Origin: Balneolaceae bacterium
Lineage (GTDB): Bacteria; Bacteroidota; Rhodothermia; Balneolales; Balneolaceae
Assembly: GCA_007123785.1 (NCBI GenBank)
Contig: SLGL01000337.1
Location: forward strand, 1 to 12,183
Length of the DNA stretch: 12,183 nucleotides
Reading direction: 5' to 3'
The translations under genes and the position numbers were made by a program. Below, one piece after another: positions 1-7,545 of this stretch (positions are counted from its first letter, which is position 1; each line of letters opens with the position of its first letter). A model generated the notes under the pieces. The model did not search any database and was not told the origin of the DNA. It was given only the letters and a program-made list of their open reading frames with translations.

Positions 1-117
1 AAAACAAGATTAGTTTTTTTCTTTTATTTTAAAAATGTATTTTTTTCTTTCATATTATTACTTTATTTAAAAGTAATTCGAAAGGTAGAATTGAAATCTT
101 TGAACAGAATCTAAGCT
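1..117. other. AT-rich non-coding DNA
   Basis: This stretch is very rich in A and T, with several runs of six or more T near 13-60. I see no credible coding frame, RNA gene or clear promoter in it. It leads directly into the decayed DUF5107 fragment, so it may be the eroded upstream part of that gene or unrelated spacer. Confidence 0.5.
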
Positions 118-302
118 GATTGAAACGCATCCCTACGAAGAAGCTCACCGATCCTCATTTTTGTTGATAAGAAAATCAAATAAGCAAAGCAAATATCTGT
201 CCCTAACTTATTTCAACAATTACTACCAACTGGGAGAGGAAAGCGATATCAATAGAAAATGATTTCATCGAAGCAATCAATTTACCGGAAGTCGGAGGGA
301 AT
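118..302 (+). pseudogene. Decayed remnant of a DUF5107-type gene
   Basis: This is a fragment homologous to the N-terminal part of the intact DUF5107-TPR gene that starts at 2805. Three blocks line up in order but in three different frames. Position 151 onward reads ILIFVD against PIFAD, 209 onward reads YFNNYYQLGEESD against FSFNNYSQQSEERD, and 243 onward reads IENDFIEAINLPEVGG against MENDYIEVTILPEVGG (11 of 16 identical). By nucleotide, 144-169 matches 2945-2970 at 22 of 26 positions, and the last block matches at about 47 of 60. In-frame stops and at least two frameshifts separate the blocks, and the remaining roughly 95% of such a gene is absent. The divergence is at silent and replacement sites, so this is an old paralogue or duplicate rather than a fresh copy. 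Homology beyond 302 is doubtful (a short IEYK before a stop at 318-320). The edges are approximate. Confidence 0.8.
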
Positions 303-502
303 AATATCGAATACAAATGAAAATTCGTGCTGTTATGAAAACACCTGAATACCTCTTACAATAATTAAAAAAGCAAGTTAAGATGGGCTGATATCTATTA
401 TCTTATTTGCATATAATAATTACACTTACTTACGCAAGTAATATTATTATTAAACCAAAAAAAAATGTAAAGTCAGAAATCAAACGACATAAAATTTTAT
501 AT
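303..502. other. Spacer upstream of the CBM9-like gene
   Basis: AT-rich DNA between the pseudogene remnant and the CBM9-like gene. A TATAAT hexamer is present at 412-417 but I see no matching -35 box at a normal distance and no Bacteroidota-type TAnnTTTG box, so I do not call a promoter. The coding frame of the downstream gene stays open back to 407, but that part looks untranslated (see the gene entry). Confidence 0.4.
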
Positions 503-1270
503 ATGAATAGTCTCCGAGTAATAAACCGCATGGCAATCTTGCTATTAACTGCACTTTCGATCATCATTTTTATCAGTTTTTGCACTTCTTCCGCAAATAA
601 TTCCGAAGATTCAGTTTATCATGTCACGAAATTAACGCAACCGGTAGAAATAGACAGCAACTGGAAAAAAAGTGCCTGGAATGAAATACCAGCCCTGCAT
701 CTGAATAATCATATGGGCGATGAACCGGAATTCCGACCAGATGTAAAAGCCAGGGTTGCTTATGATGAAGATGCAATTTATGTGATTTTTCATGTTGATG
801 ATAAGTTTGTCAGATGCGTTGTGGACGAATACCAGGGCCCTGTTTATACAGATAGTTGTGTGGAATTTTTCTTTGTACCTGGCAACGACATATCAAAGGG
901 TTATTTTAACCTTGAGGTAAATTGCGGAGGCACAGCCCTGTTTGCTTTCCAAAAAGAGAGAGGTGTTGAAAGGGTTAACATTCCTGAAAGTGTATTTGAA
1001 AAAATCACTCTTGCTCACTCTATGCCGCACATTGTTGAACCGGAAATCACGGAACCGGTTACCTGGACGATAGAATATCGCATCCCTTTTGAAATTCTTA
1101 ATGAATTCACAGACGTAACGCGTCCCGCACCGGGTGTTGAGTGGAAAGCCAACTTCTATAAAATAGCGGATGAAACATCAAACCCGCATTGGCTGACCTG
1201 GTCGTTCGTAAATCACCCCGAACCCGATTTCCATAGACCTGAATATTTTGGATCGCTCTTCTTTAAATAA
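503..1270 (+). CDS. Secreted carbohydrate-binding family 9-like protein
   Basis: This is a single-domain protein of about 255 aa resembling the CBM9-like (DOMON-fold) proteins of Bacteroidota. Seen: an opening near IDSNWKKSAWNEI, an FRPDVKARVAYDEDAIYVIFHVDD strand pair in two parts (aromatics plus acidic residues), a YTDSCVEFFFVPG motif, a YFNLEVNCGG strand and a C-terminal WSFVNHPEPDFHRPEYFG segment typical of the family. The frame is open back to an ATG at 407, but I prefer ATG 503, because the protein then starts with basic residues followed by a hydrophobic core (AILLLTALSIIIFIS) and Cys27. A signal peptide or lipoprotein anchor is therefore likely, although Phe just before the Cys is not canonical for a lipobox. 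ATG 530 is a further alternative start. Family members bind saccharides or act as ligand-binding modules; no catalytic role is known. It heads a four-gene co-directional cluster and the next gene starts 78 nt downstream. The substrate is unknown. Confidence 0.8.
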   Translation: MNSLRVINRMAILLLTALSIIIFISFCTSSANNSEDSVYHVTKLTQPVEIDSNWKKSAWNEIPALHLNNHMGDEPEFRPDVKARVAYDEDAIYVIFHVDDKFVRCVVDEYQGPVYTDSCVEFFFVPGNDISKGYFNLEVNCGGTALFAFQKERGVERVNIPESVFEKITLAHSMPHIVEPEITEPVTWTIEYRIPFEILNEFTDVTRPAPGVEWKANFYKIADETSNPHWLTWSFVNHPEPDFHRPEYFGSLFFK

Positions 1271-1348
1271 TTTCAAATTGCCTGACAAAGATTATAATTA
1301 TTTAAAAGGACGAACTTTTGTACAAAATCAAAAAACTTTTCTTTAGAT

Positions 1349-2668
1349 ATGAATGTTCTCACCCCCTCCAAAAGTAACCGCTCTTCCTCAAACAAAAAAT
1401 ACCTGGCTTCTGACCATTACTATTCAGGATTTGACTCTGCAAGTGATACTTACAACTCAATTTCGGTAGGCAGCAATGGGAAACTTTATTACATACTTTC
1501 CACGGAATCCACAACAACTGGCGGCCATTTCTATGTATTTGACCCGGATACTGACAAGATTGAATTTATTGCCGAACTTACCGAAGCATGTGGTGAAAAG
1601 TTTCTGAATGCAATCCCTCAGGGCAAAAGTCATGTCAACTTTTTTGAACTTGAGGGAAAGCTTTTTTTTGCAACCCATGTGGGAGTTTATGAAAGGATCA
1701 ATGGCATTGAATTGCCTGTAAAATCACCAAAAAACCTAAAACCTTATCCCGGGGGACATATCCTCTCTTATGATATTTCATCAGGGAAAATTAATACACT
1801 GGCTCAAGCCCCGTCCGGTGAAGGTATTCTTGCAATGACTATGGATCATAGGCGGGGGCATATCTACGTAATCACCTGGCCTACCGGTTTTTTCATCCAT
1901 TACAACCTCAGCACCGGGGAATCAGTTCATTTGGGTCCCATTTCCGGGCAGGGAGAAGCAGGCACTCCTGGTGATGATTTTCGTGTACTGCCCAGAACTA
2001 TGTTTACAGATCCAGGTTCAGGATCTGTCTATTATTCAACATCTGATGGGGATATTTTTGAATACAACCCAATGCAAGAAACGCTGAATCAACTGAATGG
2101 AGTTGATTTAAGGCTCGACTATTTCGGCCAATATGACCCAGCCAGGCCGGGGAGTATGGCTTACCATTGGCGAAGTATTGTATGGTACCCCCCCGAAAAA
2201 GCAGCCTATGGTGTACATGCCACCTCCGGTTATCTTTTCAGGTTCGATCCGAAAGCAAAAAGTATAGAAGTTATAGAGAGGATCACCTCAGAACCCTCAA
2301 AGAAAAGCGGGATGTTTGATCTTTTCTACTACGGTTATCTCGGATTTGATTTAGGCCCTGATAATGAAACACTTTACTATCTCACCGGCGGCCCTGCTTA
2401 TACAGAAGGCAAGCGGATCCAGAAGGATGAAGAAGTTCTGATAGGAGCCAGAGGCCTTGAAAACCTTCACCTTGTCACCTTTCATATACCCACCCGTACT
2501 TATAAGGATCATGGACCAATCTTATTAAGTGATGGACAAATACCAACCTACGCCAATTCTATAGCAATAGACCCGGCCGGTAATGTGTATACTCTTGCAC
2601 AACACATGAGGAATGGAAAAAAAATTACAGACTTGGTGAAAGTTTCAAAAGATTCAATCATATTATAG
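1349..2668 (+). CDS. Beta-propeller-like protein of unknown function
   Basis: I do not recognise a named family. The 439-aa protein shows recurring blade-like units of the type G-x-(I/F/L)-x-x-(F/Y)-(D/N)-x-x-(T/S)-x-x-(I/L/V): GGHFYVFDPDTDKIEFIAEL (residues 58-77), GGHILSYDISSGKINTL (135-151), GFFIHYNLSTGESVHLG (180-196), DGDIFEYNPMQETLNQL (233-249), SGYLFRFDPKAKSIEVI (293-309) and LHLVTFHIPTRTYKDHG (373-389). The last strand is probably GNVYTLAQH (411-419). Six or seven such units point to a beta-propeller. No signal peptide is visible, which is odd between exported neighbours. ATG 1349 has no Shine-Dalgarno sequence, and the frame is open upstream only to a stop at 1295-1297, with no hydrophobic segment. 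An AAAAGGA lies at 1304-1310, suitably placed only for an out-of-frame TTG at 1318. Either the protein is cytoplasmic or its 5' end is damaged. The function is probably ligand binding or enzymatic on a sugar, inferred from context only. Confidence 0.7.
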   Translation: MNVLTPSKSNRSSSNKKYLASDHYYSGFDSASDTYNSISVGSNGKLYYILSTESTTTGGHFYVFDPDTDKIEFIAELTEACGEKFLNAIPQGKSHVNFFELEGKLFFATHVGVYERINGIELPVKSPKNLKPYPGGHILSYDISSGKINTLAQAPSGEGILAMTMDHRRGHIYVITWPTGFFIHYNLSTGESVHLGPISGQGEAGTPGDDFRVLPRTMFTDPGSGSVYYSTSDGDIFEYNPMQETLNQLNGVDLRLDYFGQYDPARPGSMAYHWRSIVWYPPEKAAYGVHATSGYLFRFDPKAKSIEVIERITSEPSKKSGMFDLFYYGYLGFDLGPDNETLYYLTGGPAYTEGKRIQKDEEVLIGARGLENLHLVTFHIPTRTYKDHGPILLSDGQIPTYANSIAIDPAGNVYTLAQHMRNGKKITDLVKVSKDSIIL

Positions 2669-2804
2669 ATAGAACTATAAAGTTCAAACCTGAGCAAAAA
2701 TTCTTCAAATGTCGCTCTTAGTGATTTAAATATTAATTAAATAAATCTGCGATTGTACTGTGGTATTTACGGCAGACTGTTAACTTCTAATTAATTCTAC
2801 TGCT

Positions 2805-5800
2805 ATGAAATGGTTTTTTTCTGCTTTTCCTCTTTTCATTTTATTAAGTCTGATTACCCAGCACTCTTCCGACATCTCTGAAGACAGAAGTGCCTCAATT
2901 AGTAAAAATTATGAGACCATCACCACATACCCTTTCGGCGATCCCTCACCTATCCCAATTTTTGCTGATATCACCAACCAGAGAGGCAGTGTAAATATCT
3001 ACCCTTATTTCTCATTTAACAACTACAGCCAACAGAGTGAAGAAAGGGATTGGGAGGTCATAACTATGGAAAATGATTACATTGAAGTAACCATTTTACC
3101 GGAAGTGGGAGGAAAAGTATGGGGAGCAATTGAAAAGTCGACCGGTCATGAATTCATCTACAAAAATCACGTAAAAAAATTCAGGGATATCGCTTTACGG
3201 GGTCCGTGGACTTCGGGGGGCATCGAATTTAATTTCGGAATAGTTGGCCACACACCCGCCACGGCTCATCCGGTCGATTATCTCATTCGTGAACATGAAG
3301 ACGGCAGTGTAAGCACAGTAATCGGGGGATTAGACCTGCCATCCCGAACCGAGTGGAGGGTTGAGATCACGCTTCCCGCTGATAAAGCCTATTTCGAAAC
3401 GGAGAGTTTTTGGTACAATCCCCTCCCCATGGAACAGTCGAACTATGTATGGATGAATGCAGCCGCCGAAGCCCGGGAAGATTTACAGCTGATCTACCCC
3501 GGAACTCATTACGTGGGGCACTCTGGTGATGCCCATCCCTGGCCGGTAAATGCAGATGGTGTGGATCTCTCCTGGTATAGAAACAACGACTTTGGCGGGA
3601 GTAAATCTTACCACGTCCTGGGCCAGAAAACCGAATATTTTGGCGGATACTGGCATGATAAAGATTTCGGTTTCGGAAACTGGTCGCTCTACTCCGATAT
3701 GCCTGGTAAAAAATTGTGGATCTGGGCACTTTCACAGGCCGGGGGAATCTGGGAAGACCTCCTGACCGATGAAGATGGCCAATATATTGAATTTCAGTCG
3801 GGCAGGCTTTTTTCCCAAGCCATCGGACGAAGCATCGAAACTCCTTTTAATTACGATATTCTGCAGCCAGACATCACCGAACGATGGAGCGAAATCTGGT
3901 TCCCTGTTGTTCAAACGGGTGGAATATCGGCCGCATCACCTCACGCCGTGCTAAACCTGCACCCTTCGGACAACCAGACCACGGAACTCCGGCTAATGGC
4001 CCTTCAGCCCATAAGTGATGAACTGTTTATCCGCTCTTCTGCCGGCAGCACTACTCTTTCGGTTGAACTAAACCCACTTGAAATATTCACCCACACAATT
4101 GAAACCGAAAACCAGGCTGATGAACTTCGGGTTGAACTGGGGCATCAAAAACTGGTGCATGACAGCAGTGATGATTTCAGAAAACTGAACCGCCCTCTTC
4201 AAACACTGGTTGATACTGAAATTTCTTCCGCTGGCAAACACTACCAGGACGCAAGAAATCACATTGCCGACCGTAATTACCCGGATGCCTACCAGGAGCT
4301 TTACACCGCTCTTGAAAAAGACCCCGCTTTTACACCTGCAAATACCACACTTGCTACCATCTACTACAAACAAGGCGAGTATGAGAAGGCGATTCACCAA
4401 GCTGAAATTGCTATGTCTCAAAATACCTACGACCCCGGCGCCAACCACGTCTACGGTCTTTCGAAAAAAAGAACTGGACAGCCCGTAATGGCTTTAGAAG
4501 CCCTGGGCTGGGCAGCACGTTCACTGCAGTATCGATCTGGCGCCTATGCTTCGATGGCAGAAATTTACCTGCAAAAAGCTCTTTATGAACGTGCCGAAAC
4601 CTACGCAAAACGATCGCTTCACTACAATCAGAGCCAAATCTCCGCCCTCAAGGTTCTGGCTGTCCTTCACAGAAAGCTCGATCAGCCGGATCAGGCCGTA
4701 ACCGTTTTGGAAACGATGCTCGAAATCGATCCGCTGAACCATTTCGCCCGGTTTGAACGGTACCTGCTGAGCGGCGATGAAGTGGACCTGGAAACGTTTT
4801 CCTCCATGATACGAAACGAACTTCCCCATGAAACCTACCTCGAACTGGCCATTTACTATTCCGGGCTTGGTTTCACTGATGAAGCCGTTCAGGTACTGAC
4901 ATACTCTCCACCTGCAGCGATGGTTGACTACTGGCTGGCTTATCTTCAAAGAGATGAAAACCAAAGCAGTGAATATTTGTCCCGCGCAGTTGAAAAATCA
5001 CCCTTTCTCGTATTTCCTTTTCGCCCCGAAAGTATTCCAGTTTTGAAATGGGCCGCATCCGAAAATCCATCCTGGAAAAATGATTATTACCTGGGGCTGA
5101 TTCACTGGAGCACCGGCCGAAAAGATGATGCTGTTGAAATTTTCGACCGCCTGGACTTTGACCCGGACTATGCACCATTCTACCTGGCACGAGGCACCCT
5201 CCGCGGCGACCTCGATTACGAAAGAGAACGTATTTTACGTGATTTTGAGTACTCAGCAGAGCTGGCCCCTGATGAGTGGCGGACATGGCATCACCTGAGC
5301 ACACATTATTTGCGCCATTCCATGTGGGACGATGCTTTAAAAACAGCGGAAAGATCCGTTCGAAACTTCCCGGAAGTTGACGCCATCAGCATTGATTACG
5401 CAAAAGCACTTCTTCACAACCGTAAATATGAACAAGCTGCTGAACATCTTCAAAACACACAAATTCTTCCATTTTACCAAGCTGGTGAATCGAGGGCCCT
5501 CTTTGAACAATCCAACATACTGCACGCGGCACAGCTGCTTAAAGAAGAGCGGTTTAATGAGGCCCTCACATATATTGAAAATGCAAGAACATGGCCCGAA
5601 AACCTGGCTGTAGGCAAACCTTTCGATCCAGATCTGAGACTCCAGAATTTCATGGAGGTTGCTGCACAAAAACAACTTGGAAATCTCAACAGGGCCGAAG
5701 AACTTTTTCGTGAAATATCTGCCTACACAGAAGAATTCTCAACCCGATGGGGAGCCGGTCATTATTCCGCCATTCTCACTTTCAGAGAAACCGGACAGTC

Positions 5801-5996
5801 CGAAGAAGCTGAAAGATTACTGGAAAACTGGGTAAATGCACAACCGGATCAAGTTCAATCGCAGTGGGCAAACGCTCATTATAAAGGAGATGAAACACTT
5901 ATCCGGCAAATCGAACAGGACCATATAGACAACCTCCAGTTACAGCTATTCGCCCAGTCGGTTCGTGCCGCAAATAACTTATTACAACATGATTGA
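2805..5996 (+). CDS. Exported DUF5107-TPR protein (mutarotase-like + repeats)
   Basis: This 1063-aa protein has a signal peptide (FFSAFPLFILLSLITQ, residues 4-19) and then a DUF5107-type domain at about 45-390. Diagnostic stretches are MENDYIEVTILPEVGGKVWG (88-107), GPWTSGGIEFNFGIVGHTP (133-151) and ERWSEIWFPV (359-368). The pattern of an N-D-Y start, an L-P-E-(V/L)-G-G turn and G-G-(I/V)-E-F-N resembles the galactose-mutarotase-like beta-sandwich used by aldose epimerases and several glycosidase/lyase families. That link is my inference. From about 475 to the end the protein is helical with tetratricopeptide repeats, for example NTTLATIYYKQGEYEKAIHQ, AYASMAEIYLQKALYERAET and ALKVLAVLHRKLDQPDQAV. 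The whole is consistent with a periplasmic sugar-binding or sugar-processing domain on a protein-interaction scaffold. There is no Shine-Dalgarno at the ATG and a 136-nt AT-rich gap separates it from the propeller gene. A decayed relative lies at 118-302. Enzymatic activity is unknown. Confidence 0.85.
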   Translation: MKWFFSAFPLFILLSLITQHSSDISEDRSASISKNYETITTYPFGDPSPIPIFADITNQRGSVNIYPYFSFNNYSQQSEERDWEVITMENDYIEVTILPEVGGKVWGAIEKSTGHEFIYKNHVKKFRDIALRGPWTSGGIEFNFGIVGHTPATAHPVDYLIREHEDGSVSTVIGGLDLPSRTEWRVEITLPADKAYFETESFWYNPLPMEQSNYVWMNAAAEAREDLQLIYPGTHYVGHSGDAHPWPVNADGVDLSWYRNNDFGGSKSYHVLGQKTEYFGGYWHDKDFGFGNWSLYSDMPGKKLWIWALSQAGGIWEDLLTDEDGQYIEFQSGRLFSQAIGRSIETPFNYDILQPDITERWSEIWFPVVQTGGISAASPHAVLNLHPSDNQTTELRLMALQPISDELFIRSSAGSTTLSVELNPLEIFTHTIETENQADELRVELGHQKLVHDSSDDFRKLNRPLQTLVDTEISSAGKHYQDARNHIADRNYPDAYQELYTALEKDPAFTPANTTLATIYYKQGEYEKAIHQAEIAMSQNTYDPGANHVYGLSKKRTGQPVMALEALGWAARSLQYRSGAYASMAEIYLQKALYERAETYAKRSLHYNQSQISALKVLAVLHRKLDQPDQAVTVLETMLEIDPLNHFARFERYLLSGDEVDLETFSSMIRNELPHETYLELAIYYSGLGFTDEAVQVLTYSPPAAMVDYWLAYLQRDENQSSEYLSRAVEKSPFLVFPFRPESIPVLKWAASENPSWKNDYYLGLIHWSTGRKDDAVEIFDRLDFDPDYAPFYLARGTLRGDLDYERERILRDFEYSAELAPDEWRTWHHLSTHYLRHSMWDDALKTAERSVRNFPEVDAISIDYAKALLHNRKYEQAAEHLQNTQILPFYQAGESRALFEQSNILHAAQLLKEERFNEALTYIENARTWPENLAVGKPFDPDLRLQNFMEVAAQKQLGNLNRAEELFREISAYTEEFSTRWGAGHYSAILTFRETGQSEEAERLLENWVNAQPDQVQSQWANAHYKGDETLIRQIEQDHIDNLQLQLFAQSVRAANNLLQHD

Positions 5997-6051
5997 TCTT
6001 TTTTGCTTTTATTGGCATCCAGATAAAGTATTTACGACCTCACAAATTTGA

Positions 6052-6069
6052 ATGATTATCTCAAATCAT
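6052..6069 (+). promoter_or_regulatory. Small hairpin overlapping a start codon
   Basis: ATGATT (6052-6057) and AATCAT (6064-6069) are a perfect 6-bp inverted repeat around ATCTCA, and the right arm includes the first two bases of the ATG at 6068. A second register, ATTTGA (6046-6051) with TCAAAT (6061-6066), is mutually exclusive with it. The site could be a protein-binding palindrome or a weak RNA hairpin covering the start. In AT-rich DNA it may also be chance. Confidence 0.25.
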
Positions 6070-7156
6070 GAACCGAAAAGATTTCCTTACAAAATTAGGT
6101 GCCGGTGCCGCCGGAATGGCAGCGCTCAGCTCAATGCCAGCCAAACTTCATTCCATGACACAGGGACGGCGCTGGAACTCCCGCGACTACACCTGGATCT
6201 CCAGCCATACCGATGATGATGATGAAGCCCGGCGCCGGCTTGAAAAAATAAAACGGGCCGGCTTGAATGGTATTCTCCCATCGGGGAATTATGAATACTG
6301 GGTCCGCATGGCCGGAGAGTTTGACCTGGATGTACACGCCTGGTTTATTACTCTTCAGCGTGGCAGTGATAATTACCTTATCGAAAATCATCCCGAACTT
6401 TTTATGGTGAATCGTAACGGTGACTCTTCGATCGATAAACCCGCCTATGTAGGCTACTACAAATGGCTCTGTCCCACACGGCCTGAGGCCAAAGAGTATC
6501 TGATGAACCGGATTGATCAGATCATGGAATTACCGGAAATAAAAAGCATTCACCTCGACTATATCCGCTACCCCGATGTGATTTTGCCCATCCAGCTACA
6601 GCCTACCTATGATATTGTTCAGGATCGTGAATATCCCGAGTACGACTACTGCTACTGCGATGCCTGCCGGAGTAAATTCCGGGATCTGCACGGTGAAGAC
6701 CCGATGGATCTTGAAAAGCCTGAAGATCATGAAGCCTGGAACCGGTTCAGATATAATCAGGTCACACATCTTGTGAACCAAATTGCCGTTAGTGTGCGTA
6801 ACCGGGGCAAAAAGGTTACTGCAGCCGTTTTTCCCACACCGGATATTGCCCGTTCCCTGGTGCGTCAAAACTGGCCCGACTGGAATCTCGACGCCTTCTT
6901 CCCGATGATTTACAACCATTTCTACCACAAACCGATAAGCTGGGTGGGTGATGCAGTGGCTGAATGCCGCCGCGAAATGCCTGCAACCACGGCACTCTAC
7001 TGCGGATTATATGTTCCTGAGATGACTGCCATTGAAGTTTCCCAGGCCTACGAATACGCGATGGAAAACGGCGCGGCAGGAATCACCATTTTCCCCGACC
7101 ACACTATGAGTGAAGAACACTGGAATTACCTTAGCGCCACAATGGTGAAGGGGTAA
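6068..7156 (+). CDS. Exported GHL10-type putative glycoside hydrolase
   Basis: This is a 362-aa TIM-barrel protein resembling the hypothetical glycosyl hydrolase (GHL10/GH10-like) group. Seen: an N-terminal export signal (NRKDFLTKLGAGAAGMAALSS, residues 2-22, in Tat style but with RK instead of RR), a barrel strand DVHAWFITLQRG (88-99), the hallmark IHLDYIRYP (161-169, Asp164 in a position often acidic and functional in this group), a CYCDACRSKFRD segment (195-206) as in several barrel glycosidases, FFPMIYNHFY (277-286) and a final strand GAAGITIFPDHT (335-346). The family is predicted to act on glycosidic bonds, but activities are largely unassigned and I cannot name the substrate. It is the last gene of the co-directional cluster, 71 nt after the DUF5107-TPR gene, and is followed by the structured intergenic region. 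The start at 6068 is set by the signal sequence. No Shine-Dalgarno is visible. Confidence 0.8.
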   Translation: MNRKDFLTKLGAGAAGMAALSSMPAKLHSMTQGRRWNSRDYTWISSHTDDDDEARRRLEKIKRAGLNGILPSGNYEYWVRMAGEFDLDVHAWFITLQRGSDNYLIENHPELFMVNRNGDSSIDKPAYVGYYKWLCPTRPEAKEYLMNRIDQIMELPEIKSIHLDYIRYPDVILPIQLQPTYDIVQDREYPEYDYCYCDACRSKFRDLHGEDPMDLEKPEDHEAWNRFRYNQVTHLVNQIAVSVRNRGKKVTAAVFPTPDIARSLVRQNWPDWNLDAFFPMIYNHFYHKPISWVGDAVAECRREMPATTALYCGLYVPEMTAIEVSQAYEYAMENGAAGITIFPDHTMSEEHWNYLSATMVKG

Positions 7157-7247
7157 ATTAACAAAATTTAGAGGTTTGAAATTAGTTTAAAGAGACTTGG
7201 CAGAGTGGCCGGTACTTTTCCGGGTTCCTGTCCCGTGGGATCGCTAT

Positions 7248-7482
7248 CCCGCATTTCTCACCAAGAAATTTAGCTGTGGCAATCCCGACGGCGGTCGGGA
7301 GAAAATGGTGGCGGAAACGTACCAGAGTACGTTGAGCAAACCATTTTTGGGACAACGCAGCTCACAGCTAAATTTCGCAGCGTTTGACAGGGTGTTTTTT
7401 AAAAAAAGTTTATATTGAATTATAAGTTGATAACAATTAGGTGCATATCGTTTTCAAATAATTTCAGTGTGAGAAATGCGGG
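7248..7482. repeat. Long-range 14-bp inverted repeat around the structured core
   Basis: CCCGCATTTCTCAC (7248-7261) has its exact reverse complement GTGAGAAATGCGGG at 7469-7482. After one mismatch a further TA also pairs. The arms are 207 nt apart and bracket the three-way junction core. A 14-nt exact match at this distance is unlikely by chance in 550 nt. It could close a larger RNA structure or represent terminal repeats of a small non-autonomous element. I found no obvious target-site duplication outside the arms. Confidence 0.6.
7265..7376. ncRNA. Putative structured RNA or palindromic repeat element
   Basis: The element is defined by nested exact pairings. Closing stem: GAAATTTAGCTGTG (7265-7278) with CACAGCTAAATTTC (7363-7376), 14 bp. 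Arm one: TCCCGAC-GGCG-GTCGGGA (7283-7300), a 7-bp stem with a 4-nt loop. Arm two: AAAATGGT (7302-7309) with ACCATTTT (7340-7347), enclosing AACGTAC-CAGA-GTACGTT (7316-7333), again 7 bp with a 4-nt loop. The result is a compact three-way junction of about 112 nt. Because all stems are nearly perfect, the strand of transcription cannot be decided. I do not recognise it as a known riboswitch or housekeeping RNA. A dispersed intergenic palindromic repeat is an equally good reading. It could also serve as a 3' boundary for the gene ending at 7156. Confidence 0.55.
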
Positions 7483-7545
7483 CTATGCAGCAAGAGTCGC
7501 GGGGCACTGCCTTAAAATGACTTAAAGGCAACCATACCCACAACA

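Noticed and set aside
407..502. Longer N-terminus for the CBM9-like protein from ATG 407
   Set aside because: It would place 32 mostly polar and basic residues before the hydrophobic signal core. Starting at 503 gives a normal signal peptide.
2663..2680. TTATAG/CTATAA hairpin at the end of the propeller gene as a terminator
   Set aside because: The stem is only A/T plus one G-C pair, it overlaps the stop codon and no T-run follows, so it is not a credible terminator.
3367..5689. Several open frames of 60-147 codons antisense to or overlapping the DUF5107-TPR gene
   Set aside because: They lie within a strong, long coding frame, have no ribosome binding sites or recognisable domains, and are expected by-products of its codon use.
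7191..7223. Resemblance to the 5' half of a serine tRNA (AGAGACTTGGCAGAGTGGCC)
   Set aside because: The D-arm-like stretch is followed by no anticodon arm, variable arm or T-arm, and no CCA-end partner for the acceptor stem is found. At most it is a fragment or chance similarity.
7197..7418. A 73-codon open frame with a TTG start
   Set aside because: It runs straight through the three-way-junction hairpins, has no Shine-Dalgarno and its reading frame is explained by the repeat structure; no domain is recognisable. It could be annotated automatically in related genomes.
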